DNA of 7,609 nt from Candidatus Omnitrophota bacterium. Its GTDB lineage: Bacteria > Omnitrophota > Gorgyraeia > Gygaellales > Profunditerraquicolaceae. A program made the translations under genes and the position numbers. The notes below the pieces were generated by a model. It was not told the DNA's origin. It saw only the letters and a list, made by a program, of their open reading frames with translations, and made no database searches. Within the stretch, counting starts at the first letter, position 1; every line of letters starts with the position of its first letter. Positions 1 through 5,149 of this stretch are shown here, in pieces. The stretch lies in NCBI GenBank assembly GCA_016867175.1, contig VGKF01000038.1:1-7609 (forward strand), read 5' to 3'.

Positions 1-1
1 G

Positions 2-220
2 GCGGAGGAGCTGCGCACGGTAAATTTCTTTTCTACGCACAATGCCTCTATTACCTTAACTATTAATTACTTGAAAAACAGTATAAAGGCCGATATAATT
101 ATTTTAATTATCCAGCCTAAGACAATCGCCTTTTCCGATATTTTAAGCGAAGAAGTTTCCAAGACGCTAGATTTTTTAGAAGGTTGGTTTTCCCGCCTTA
201 CAAAAAGTGTTAAAGATTAG
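2..220 (+). CDS. hycI: Hydrogenase maturation protease, HycI type (3' part only)
   Basis: The frame is open from the window edge to a TAG stop at 218-220, giving the last 72 residues; the start lies upstream. The fragment contains an STHN motif (residues 12-15 of the fragment), a hydrophobic strand ILIIQPKT, then a helix with LSEEVSKTLDFLEGW. This order matches the C-terminal half of [NiFe]-hydrogenase maturation endopeptidases such as E. coli HycI, where TTHNMPL is followed by FLGIQP and a C-terminal helix. The family cuts a C-terminal peptide from the hydrogenase large subunit after nickel insertion, and the conserved His contributes to metal recognition. The catalytic N-terminal half is not visible, so activity cannot be judged. 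The next gene starts 44 bp downstream on the same strand. A hydrogenase operon upstream would be expected but is outside the window. Confidence 0.68.
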   Translation, partial: AEELRTVNFFSTHNASITLTINYLKNSIKADIIILIIQPKTIAFSDILSEEVSKTLDFLEGWFSRLTKSVKD

Positions 221-264
221 TCAAATCGGCGGGATTTCGCTAGATAAGAGCTTGAGGGGCTCAA

Positions 265-1857
265 ATGCCGCAGATAAAAAAGAGGGATAACTGGGGCTCA
301 AGGCTCGGTATCATTATGGCAGTGGCAGGCTCTGCCATCGGCCTGGGTAATTTCCTGCGTTTTCCTGCCAAGGCCGCCTCCAACGGCGGAGGCGCGTTTA
401 TGATACCTTATTTTATCTCTCTTTTGCTTTTAGGCATACCCCTGATGTGGATTGAGTGGACCTTGGGCCGTTTCGGAGGAGGTTTTGGCCACGGTACTGC
501 CCCGGGGATATTCCATAGCCTCTTACAGAAAAACCGTTTCATTAAGTACTTCGGGATCATCGGTATATTCGGGCCGCTGGTTATATTCATCTATTATATT
601 TATATCGAATCCTGGACCCTGGCTTATAGCCTGTTCTCCATACTGGGCAGATACCAGGGCCTGCCGGACCAGGCCTCTATGCAGAGTTTTTTAAGAGGTT
701 TTCAGGGCCTAGAGCATAACCAGTATTTTAACGGCATAGGAATCGCTTACCTATTTTTTCTAGCCACCTTTATCTTAAATATTTGGGTTATCTATCATGG
801 GATAAAAAGAGGGATTGAGCGGCTATGTAGATGGGCGATGCCGCTTTTATTTATCTTCGGCATCGTGCTTATGATTAGGGTTTTGAGTCTGGGGACTCCG
901 GATCCCGTAAGGCCGGACTGGAATGTCCTCGGGGGGTTGGGTTTTTTGTGGAATCCGGACCTCTCTGCCTTAAAATCTCCTAAGGTATGGCTTGAGGCAG
1001 CAGGACAGATATTCTTTACCTTAAGCGTGGGTATCGGGGTTATCCTTACCTATGCCAGTTATTTATCAAAGGGCGATGATGTTGTCCTTTCCGGATTAAC
1101 TGCCTCCAGCACCAACGAATTTGCTGAAGTAATCCTGGGAGGAAGCGTTGTTATTATCGCGGCATTCGTATTCTTTGGCCCGCTGGAGACAAAGGCAATA
1201 ACGCAATCGGGGGTATTTAATTTAGGGTTTGTAACTATGCCCCTTATACTAAATAAATTGCCTCTGGCTAGCGTATTAGGTTTTATCTGGTTTTTTCTTT
1301 TATTTTTAGCCGGGATAACCTCTTCGGTTTCTCTGGCTCAGCCTGCGGTGGCTTTTCTGGAGGATGAGTTTGGCATAAACAGGAAGAGGGCAGCGCTTAT
1401 TTTCGCCGCAGTTTCATTTATCCTTTGCCAGCCGGCGATATTCTTTTTGAAGAACGGGGTAGTGGATGAGCTGGATTTCTGGGGAGGGACATTCTTTCTG
1501 GTGCTATTTGCTGCTATCGAAACCATACTCTTTGCCTGGGTCTTCGGAATGGATAAGGCCTGGGATGAAATACACCGGGGAGCGGATATGCGGGTGCCGC
1601 GGATTTACAAGTTCATCATTAAGTATATTACGCCGTTGTTTTTACTTTTTATCCTGGGGATGTGGTTTTTATTTGTCCCCGAAGGCAAAAATGAGCCGGA
1701 GTTTGTCTCTTTTATACTTATGAGAGGGGTGGCTTCTGCGGACCGCGCCTTTGTGCTGGCTACGCGCATAGGATTAATATCCATACTTTTTGTGCTGGCG
1801 TTATTGGTCAAGATAGTCTGGAGAAGAAAGCGTAAGGCGGGGGAGGGTATACGATGA
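265..1857 (+). CDS. Sodium:amino-acid symporter, LeuT-like (NSS family)
   Basis: This 530-residue membrane protein has the 12-helix layout of neurotransmitter:sodium symporters, which import amino acids using the sodium gradient. Helix 1 carries GSAIGLGNFLRFP (residues 22-34) and is followed by NGGGAFMIPY and PLMWIEWTLGR, very close to LeuT of Aquifex. By alignment to LeuT the sodium and substrate residues are kept: Asn29 (LeuT N27), Tyr111 (Y108), Thr252 and Ser254 in FFTLSVG (T254, S256), Asn284 (N286), and Thr352-Ser353 (T354-S355). Glu288 matches LeuT E290, the residue that makes bacterial members chloride-independent. An early Trp10-Gly-Ser-Arg matches the N-terminal gate region. The ATG at 265 is preceded by GAGGGG at 254-259, part of which lies in a tiny 5-bp hairpin (TTGAG/CTCAA). 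The stop overlaps the start of a 34-residue helix protein by 4 bases. The substrate is probably a neutral amino acid (inferred). Confidence 0.95.
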   Translation: MPQIKKRDNWGSRLGIIMAVAGSAIGLGNFLRFPAKAASNGGGAFMIPYFISLLLLGIPLMWIEWTLGRFGGGFGHGTAPGIFHSLLQKNRFIKYFGIIGIFGPLVIFIYYIYIESWTLAYSLFSILGRYQGLPDQASMQSFLRGFQGLEHNQYFNGIGIAYLFFLATFILNIWVIYHGIKRGIERLCRWAMPLLFIFGIVLMIRVLSLGTPDPVRPDWNVLGGLGFLWNPDLSALKSPKVWLEAAGQIFFTLSVGIGVILTYASYLSKGDDVVLSGLTASSTNEFAEVILGGSVVIIAAFVFFGPLETKAITQSGVFNLGFVTMPLILNKLPLASVLGFIWFFLLFLAGITSSVSLAQPAVAFLEDEFGINRKRAALIFAAVSFILCQPAIFFLKNGVVDELDFWGGTFFLVLFAAIETILFAWVFGMDKAWDEIHRGADMRVPRIYKFIIKYITPLFLLFILGMWFLFVPEGKNEPEFVSFILMRGVASADRAFVLATRIGLISILFVLALLVKIVWRRKRKAGEGIR

Positions 1858-1958
1858 GGCTTGGCGGATGGATTTTTTTATTTATTTCCTGGGGTTTTAT
1901 CCTGGGGTTAGCTATTTTTTGTTTTTTAAAAGTATTTTTAAGAAAGGAACTGAAATGA
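1854..1958 (+). CDS. Small single-helix protein, probable symporter accessory subunit (MetS-like)
   Basis: This 34-residue ORF starts at the ATG overlapping the symporter stop (ATGA at 1854-1857), with GGAGGG at 1842-1847 as ribosome binding site, and ends in TGA at 1956-1958. The protein begins MRLGGW, has one hydrophobic helix of about 20 residues (residues 6-26), and ends in a basic tail (RKELK). Many bacterial NSS transporters have such a tiny single-helix gene directly downstream. In Corynebacterium the MetP/MetS pair needs the small subunit for transport. Position, size, coupling and charge distribution all fit this role; the family assignment is by analogy, not by sequence identity. 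Its stop overlaps the start of the following lipoprotein gene by 4 bases. The gene is short enough to be missed by automatic callers, and a longer overlapping frame starting at 1868 competes with it. Confidence 0.75.
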   Translation: MRLGGWIFLFISWGFILGLAIFCFLKVFLRKELK

Positions 1959-2335
1959 AAAAAACAGTATTGGCTTTAGTTATGATTCCCTTTATCCTGT
2001 TGCATTTAGCCGGATGCGTGCCTGTGCTTATAGCCACCGGCGCGATGGGCGGGTATGCTGTAAGCAAGGATACCTTTCAGGGCGAGACTGATAAAAATTA
2101 TGATTCTCTCTGGAGCGCTGCCCTTAGCGTTAGCAGGATCCGCGGTAATATTAAATCAGAGGATAGCGCAAAAGGCTATATTGAGCTTGAGGCAGAGTCA
2201 AGTAAGGTCTATATCAGGCTTATCAGGATTACTCAGGCTACTACGCGCATAAGGGTCTCTGCGCGCAAATACCACCTGCCTAACCTTACCCTTGCCCAGG
2301 ATTTCTTTGTCAAGATTCTGGAGGAGGCTGAGTGA
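1955..2335 (+). CDS. Small lipoprotein resembling the DUF3568 family
   Basis: This 126-residue protein starts at ATG 1955, with AAGGA at 1944-1948 spaced 6 bases upstream. It opens with a lipoprotein signal: basic MKK, a hydrophobic stretch, then the lipobox LAGC with the lipidated Cys at residue 21. Next come a small-residue stretch (IATGAMGGYAVSKDT) and a soluble domain of alternating strands and helices, in which an Asn-Tyr-Asp-Ser-Leu-Trp helix is followed by beta segments. This resembles the DUF3568 family of small bacterial lipoproteins, whose function is unknown. The frame is open upstream to 1868, but that start would bury the signal peptide behind about 29 extra residues, lacks a good ribosome binding site, and overlaps the 34-residue helix gene. 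The stop overlaps the GTG start of pssA (GTGA, 2332-2335), so expression is probably coupled. No enzymatic motif is seen. Confidence 0.8.
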   Translation: MKKTVLALVMIPFILLHLAGCVPVLIATGAMGGYAVSKDTFQGETDKNYDSLWSAALSVSRIRGNIKSEDSAKGYIELEAESSKVYIRLIRITQATTRIRVSARKYHLPNLTLAQDFFVKILEEAE

Positions 2336-3033
2336 ATCTTTTAGCCAATCTTCTAACCAGCGCAAGCCTGCTCTTGGGCTTTGCCTCACTTTTGTTTTCG
2401 CTCAGGCGAGACTTTACCTTTGCCTGTTGGGCGGTAATCATAGCCGTGCTCTTAGACGGCCTTGACGGGCAGGTTGCCAGAAAGAGCCCTATCGCAAGCC
2501 CCTTTGGTAAAGAGCTTGATTCCCTGGTAGATGTAGCTTCTTTTGGCATTGCCCCGGCAATATTAGGCTACATGTTTATTTACCGCGATTTCTATTTTTA
2601 TGCGGCAGCAGCGCTTTTTTTATACCTCTTCTCTAGCGTAGTGCGCCTGGCTAAATACAATATCACTCCCAAGGCAGAGCTGGTAAATTATTTTTACGGA
2701 CTGCCTACTACGGCAAGCGGAGGGATGCTGGCTTCTTTTATCTTGATATTTAGGAAAAAAGAGGGTATCTTATTACCTGCGTCCCTTCCGGTTATCTTTA
2801 TGGCCTTAGTATTACTCTTAGCTTTCCTTATGGTTTCCAGGGCGCGCTATTTAAATTTGGATGGCTTAAAGCAGTTATTAGGAAATAAGGTAAAATTTTG
2901 GCTTTTGATTTTAGGAATACTTTTAGTTCTAACATTTTTCTTACGTAAGGCAGGAATCAGCATATTTATGCTCTTTTCAATCTACTTGATTTTTTCGCCC
3001 TTTGTGGTAAAAAGGTTAAATAGCAATCTCTAG
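2332..3033 (+). CDS. pssA: CDP-diacylglycerol-serine O-phosphatidyltransferase (PssA)
   Basis: This 233-residue integral membrane enzyme belongs to the CDP-alcohol phosphatidyltransferase family and makes phosphatidylserine, the precursor of phosphatidylethanolamine, from CDP-diacylglycerol and serine at the inner membrane. The signature DGxxDGxxAR-x8-G-xxx-D-xxx-D is complete: it starts at DGLDGQVAR (residues about 42-50) and ends at GKELDSLVDVASFG, with the metal-binding and catalytic aspartates all present. The following ASFGIAPA is typical of PssA rather than of PgsA or cardiolipin synthase. About eight hydrophobic helices fill the protein, slightly more than the six of the core fold. The start is GTG 2332, with AGGAGG at 2322-2327, and overlaps the preceding lipoprotein stop. 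The TAG stop (3031-3033) shares its G with the first base of tRNA-Phe, so the tRNA must be cut from the operon transcript or have its own promoter inside pssA. No psd gene is visible. Confidence 0.9.
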   Translation: MNLLANLLTSASLLLGFASLLFSLRRDFTFACWAVIIAVLLDGLDGQVARKSPIASPFGKELDSLVDVASFGIAPAILGYMFIYRDFYFYAAAALFLYLFSSVVRLAKYNITPKAELVNYFYGLPTTASGGMLASFILIFRKKEGILLPASLPVIFMALVLLLAFLMVSRARYLNLDGLKQLLGNKVKFWLLILGILLVLTFFLRKAGISIFMLFSIYLIFSPFVVKRLNSNL

Positions 3034-3104
3034 CCGAGGTAGCTCAGTGGTAGAGCGCGGCCCTGAAAAGGCCGGCGTGGGGGGTCCGATTCCCTCCCTC
3101 GGCA
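3033..3104 (+). tRNA. tRNA-Phe (anticodon GAA)
   Basis: A full cloverleaf can be drawn. The acceptor stem GCCGAGG (3033-3039) pairs with CCTCGGC (3097-3103), with discriminator A at 3104. The D stem is GCTC/GAGC with loop AGTGGTA, including the conserved G18-G19. The anticodon stem CGGCC/GGCCG carries loop CTGAAAA, anticodon GAA at 3065-3067. The variable loop has 5 bases, and the T stem GGGGG/CCCTC contains one G-T pair. CCA is not encoded. The T loop reads TCCGATT, so position 55 is C where U (pseudouridine) is nearly invariant. The 5' base lies inside the pssA stop codon. The last four bases, GGCA, are the first bases of the 164-bp inverted repeat around the recombinase, so the mobile unit abuts the tRNA 3' end, a classic integration position. 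Confidence 0.95.
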
Positions 3105-3129
3105 CTGTATTGTAAGGTTGACCCTAAAG

Positions 3130-3151
3130 GCTCTTCCCCCAGGGGAAGAGC
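3130..3151. repeat. 10+2+10 palindrome in the left arm, central CA
   Basis: Perfect arms GCTCTTCCCC (3130-3139) and GGGGAAGAGC (3142-3151) flank the dinucleotide CA (3140-3141). A symmetrical site with an asymmetric 2-base centre is the geometry of a serine-recombinase crossover site, but it also fits a stable hairpin. The same palindrome lies at 4742-4763 in the right arm, with CA in the same + strand orientation. Its role as a recombination site is inference. Confidence 0.6.
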
Positions 3152-3178
3152 AGAAATTCTGCAGGGCAAACCTAAGAA

Positions 3179-3218
3179 AAGGTGAACTTCATCTTTGGAG
3201 TTCACCTTTATTTTTTGG
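3179..3218 (+). terminator. Intrinsic terminator after tRNA-Phe, inside the left arm
   Basis: AAGGTGAACT (3179-3188) pairs with AGTTCACCTT (3199-3208) around a 10-base loop and is followed by TATTTTTT (3209-3216). This should end the symporter-pssA-tRNA transcript before the recombinase gene. The same hairpin occurs inside the recombinase coding sequence in the right arm (4685-4714), where the run of T lies on the opposite strand. Confidence 0.7.
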
Positions 3219-3298
3219 ATAACTTCCAAAAGAGCCCGCTTTTTCTCCTGCCTGTCTAATCTAGCGGAAACTCGAAAGGCACAACATAGGAGGTCGCT

Positions 3299-4879
3299 AT
3301 GAAGTGCGCCGTATATGTTCGGGTTTCCACTGAAGAACAAGCCAAAGAAGGTTACTCTCTCGCCGCCCAAACAGATAAAATCGTTGAATATATAAAGAAT
3401 AAGGGCTGGACTTATTCAGAAGTTTATTGTGATGACGGCTATACTGCCAGTAACCGGCGACGGCCAGCGTTAGAAAAAATGCTGGACGACGCCACAGCTA
3501 AGCAATTTGAAGCCGTGCTTGTTTATCGGATAGATAGATTATCGCGTAACCTTAAAGACTTAATTGAGATAGTTGAAGAGCTGGCGAAGAACGGCGCAGG
3601 CTTCAAATCTATAACCGAACTTATAGACACCACCACGCCAGAAGGCCGCCTAATGTTCCACCAGTTTGGCTCATTTGCGCAATACGAACGCGAACTTATT
3701 GCGCAACGCACCGCCTTAGGACTTGAGAAACGGCTAAAGTTAGGACTCTGGCCAAGCGGAGTTGCGCCTTTTGGCTACACGCTAAAGGAAGGAAAGCTAC
3801 AAATTACAGAAAAAGAAGCCAAGATTGTACGGCTAATGTTTGACCTCTACCTAAACAAAAATTATGGAGTAGTGAATATTGCGCGGTATCTTAACGGCCT
3901 AAACATAAAAACAAGAAGAGGCAATAAATGGCGTTTTACCGTCGTATATCATATTCTTACCAACCCAACTTATATAGGCGTAAATGTCAGGGGCGGCGAG
4001 AGAGTAACCGGGGCTCACAAACCGATTATAAAGGAAGAGGTCTTTAATAAAATCAAAGAAATCTTTCCCACTAGGAAAGCAAAAACTCGCTCGTTTGTGA
4101 GCCCCAACCTCTTTACGGGCTTTATATTCTGCGGCTGTGGGTCACCGATGCATGTGACGTATGGCGGGCCGCCGAAAGATAAATACAAATATTACGTCTG
4201 CGCAAGAAGGCTCACCTATAAAGACTGCAAGACCGAAATTTTAAGGACAGACGTTTTAGAAAATAGCGTCATTAACCAGATAAAGCTGATAGCGGAAGAC
4301 AAACCAAGATTACAGACCATAATTAATAACTTAAAGCAAGAAAACACCGAACTTTTGCCTGGGCTCAAGCGCGAACAGCAAAAAATTGTTCATAAAGTGG
4401 ATGCACTTACTAAAGAAAAAAATGGTCTGCTAAAGTGGATGAGCGAGAAGGACGCCAAGCCTTACACGCTCAATGTGCTTAATGAAAAATTTGAGAAAAT
4501 AGAGCTTGAGCTAAACGATTTGACCCACAGCCGCTGGCAAATAGAAGAGGAGTTAAAAAAGAGGTTACACTTTGGCTTGTCTTCAGAAAAAGTTTCCCAA
4601 TATTTAAAGCAAGTGGTGGAAACTTTTACTAGATTAGACCGGCAGGAGAAAAAGCGGGCTCTTTTGGAAGTTATCCAAAAAATAAAGGTGAACTCCAAAG
4701 ATGAAGTTCACCTTTTCTTAGGTTTGCCCTGCAGAATTTCTGCTCTTCCCCCAGGGGAAGAGCCTTTAGGGTCAACCTTACAATACAGTGCCCTTCGTCT
4801 AAGGAATACCCAAAAGGCTATTTGTCAATTAACTTACTCACTCAAAGATTACTACAACAATAACCACAAGTCAATTTAA
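3299..4879 (+). CDS. Large serine recombinase (site-specific integrase/resolvase family)
   Basis: The 526-residue protein has the layout of large serine recombinases. The N-terminal resolvase domain (about 1-145) has the nucleophile Ser10 in YVRVSTEEQ, preceded by Arg8, and the active-site arginine segment YRIDRLSRN (76-84). The recombinase DNA-binding domain follows (about 155-260, beginning PFGYTL). A zinc ribbon uses Cys278, Cys280, Cys301 and Cys310, and a long coiled coil spans about 340-425. Such enzymes join attP and attB through a 2-base crossover and usually serve prophages or integrative elements. The ATG at 3299 has AGGAGG at 3288-3293. No convincing -35/-10 pair is seen upstream; TCTAAT at 3255-3260 is an isolated -10-like match. 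An intrinsic terminator separates the gene from the tRNA operon. Residues 444-498 lie in the right inverted-repeat arm; the last 28 residues, from Leu499, lie outside it. Catalytic parts look intact. Confidence 0.92.
   Translation: MKCAVYVRVSTEEQAKEGYSLAAQTDKIVEYIKNKGWTYSEVYCDDGYTASNRRRPALEKMLDDATAKQFEAVLVYRIDRLSRNLKDLIEIVEELAKNGAGFKSITELIDTTTPEGRLMFHQFGSFAQYERELIAQRTALGLEKRLKLGLWPSGVAPFGYTLKEGKLQITEKEAKIVRLMFDLYLNKNYGVVNIARYLNGLNIKTRRGNKWRFTVVYHILTNPTYIGVNVRGGERVTGAHKPIIKEEVFNKIKEIFPTRKAKTRSFVSPNLFTGFIFCGCGSPMHVTYGGPPKDKYKYYVCARRLTYKDCKTEILRTDVLENSVINQIKLIAEDKPRLQTIINNLKQENTELLPGLKREQQKIVHKVDALTKEKNGLLKWMSEKDAKPYTLNVLNEKFEKIELELNDLTHSRWQIEEELKKRLHFGLSSEKVSQYLKQVVETFTRLDRQEKKRALLEVIQKIKVNSKDEVHLFLGLPCRISALPPGEEPLGSTLQYSALRLRNTQKAICQLTYSLKDYYNNNHKSI
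4629..4792 (-). repeat. Right arm of 164-bp inverted repeat (IR1-R)
   Basis: This is the partner of 3101-3264, lying entirely inside the recombinase coding region (codons 444-498). It contains the hairpin 4685-4714 and the palindrome 4742-4763. Homology ends at GTGCC (4788-4792), the complement of the tRNA end GGCAC, and the sequences diverge from 4793 onward. Confidence 0.95.
4742..4763. repeat. 10+2+10 palindrome in the right arm, central CA
   Basis: Arms GCTCTTCCCC (4742-4751) and GGGGAAGAGC (4754-4763) flank CA (4752-4753). Because the surrounding arm is inverted relative to the left copy, the centre would be expected to read TG here or there; instead both copies read CA on the + strand. 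In the recombinase frame the CA sits in the codon for Pro485, which is Leu in the left copy. Confidence 0.6.
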
Positions 4880-4894
4880 TTCTGCCCCCCCCAG

Positions 4895-4915
4895 CCCCCG
4901 CCTGAACGGCGGGGG
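4895..4915 (+). terminator. GC-rich hairpin after the recombinase, possible terminator
   Basis: CCCCCGCC (4895-4902) pairs perfectly with GGCGGGGG (4908-4915) around loop TGAAC, 16 bp after the recombinase stop. The following CGTTTGGGGG lacks a proper run of T, so it is at best a weak or Rho-assisted terminator. It could also be an mRNA-stabilising hairpin. Confidence 0.35.
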
Positions 4916-4994
4916 CGTTTGGGGGTTGGCGCATTCAATCTTTATCATCACATCGCTGGCACTTTGTGGTGTTTGTAGCAGTAGTTTTTGCTTC

Positions 4995-5042
4995 GGCGTC
5001 CTGCTTGGGCAGTCCGCCTCGCAAAGCCCGCTGGGGCGGGCT
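4995..5042. repeat. Two adjacent GC-rich hairpins of unknown role
   Basis: The first pairs GGCG (4995-4998) with CGCC (5015-5018) and CTGC with GCAG inside it, around loop TTGG, with a TC/TC mismatch between the two stems. The second pairs AGCCCGC (5025-5031) with GCGGGCT (5036-5042) around TGGG. Neither is followed by a T run. They could be a small intergenic repeat or part of a structured RNA; nothing identifies a known family. Confidence 0.35.
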
Positions 5043-5149
5043 AAAAGAAGGGCGGGGCGGGTGTTATTTTTAGTATGATTGCGTTAGTTCATCCGTATTT
5101 AAAAAACATTTTTTGCTCTTATCATATTTTTGTCTTTTAAGCTTTTAGC

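Larger units (their letters stand above)
3044..3264 (-). pseudogene. Inverted copy of the recombinase 3' end, open into antisense tRNA-Phe
   Basis: Reading the - strand from 3264, the frame repeats the C-terminal peptide of the neighbouring recombinase (RLDRQEKKRALLEVIQKIK and onward to LQYSA). It then continues with 18 different residues starting EGGNRTPH, encoded by the antisense of tRNA-Phe, and stops within the tRNA gene. It has no start codon of its own in a sensible place, so as it stands it is a duplicated gene fragment. If the segment between the arms were inverted, this fragment would become the true 3' end of the recombinase gene, giving a protein of about 516 residues. The undamaged frame and the synonymous substitution are compatible with that use but do not prove it. 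Confidence 0.6.
3101..3264 (+). repeat. Left arm of 164-bp inverted repeat (IR1-L)
   Basis: The reverse complement matches 4629-4792 without gaps (paired positions sum to 7893) at 161 of 164 positions. The differences are T3253 against C4640, which is synonymous for Arg in the recombinase frame, and the two bases 3140-3141 at the centre of a palindrome. Homology starts in the tRNA end GGCA and stops at the CTAG at 3261-3264. On the - strand the arm encodes the same peptide as recombinase residues 444-498 except for Pro485 to Leu. It also carries an intrinsic terminator facing right and the leader region of the recombinase gene. Confidence 0.95.
3101..4792. mobile_element. Recombinase unit bounded by 164-bp inverted repeats, next to tRNA-Phe
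   Basis: The unit consists of a large serine recombinase gene between two inverted arms, 3101-3264 and 4629-4792, with about 1.36 kb between them. The left boundary is the tRNA-Phe 3' end; the right boundary lies inside the recombinase coding sequence, 87 bp before its stop. No direct repeat of the tRNA 3' end is found at the right side within this window, so the true far end of any integrated element is not defined and may lie beyond 7609. The layout could be a self-contained invertible unit, or the left end of a larger island made after an inverted duplication of its recombinase 3' end. The boundaries given are those of the repeats, not proven mobility ends. Confidence 0.5.

Noticed and set aside
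408..590. Antisense and out-of-frame open stretches inside the symporter gene (also around 452-694, 1338-1526, 1466-1723, 1605-1811)
   Set aside because: They lie fully inside a convincingly identified gene, have no ribosome binding sites or recognisable domains, and mirror the codons of the real frame.
1868..1954. Upstream extension of the lipoprotein gene to ATG 1868
   Set aside because: It would hide a clear lipoprotein signal peptide 29 residues inside the protein, has no good ribosome binding site, and overlaps a better small ORF in another frame.
2198..2549. Antisense open frames across the lipoprotein/pssA junction
   Set aside because: They overlap two well-supported coupled genes and show no domain, signal or ribosome binding site.
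3044..3370. A 108-codon open frame on the - strand covering the tRNA and the left arm
   Set aside because: Its start would lie inside the recombinase gene on the other strand, its middle is the inverted copy of the recombinase 3' end, and its end is antisense tRNA. It is recorded as a duplicated fragment, not an independent gene.
3523..4698. Antisense open frames within the recombinase gene (3523-3711, 4462-4698)
   Set aside because: They are composition-driven shadows of the recombinase coding sequence without start signals.
3101..4792. The two arms read as simple attL and attR of an integrated element
   Set aside because: Same-direction CA cores fit, but both half-site pairs would then be perfect palindromes far longer than normal att sites (about 39 bp outward and over 110 bp inward per side, through coding sequence). 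An inverted duplication explains the arms better.
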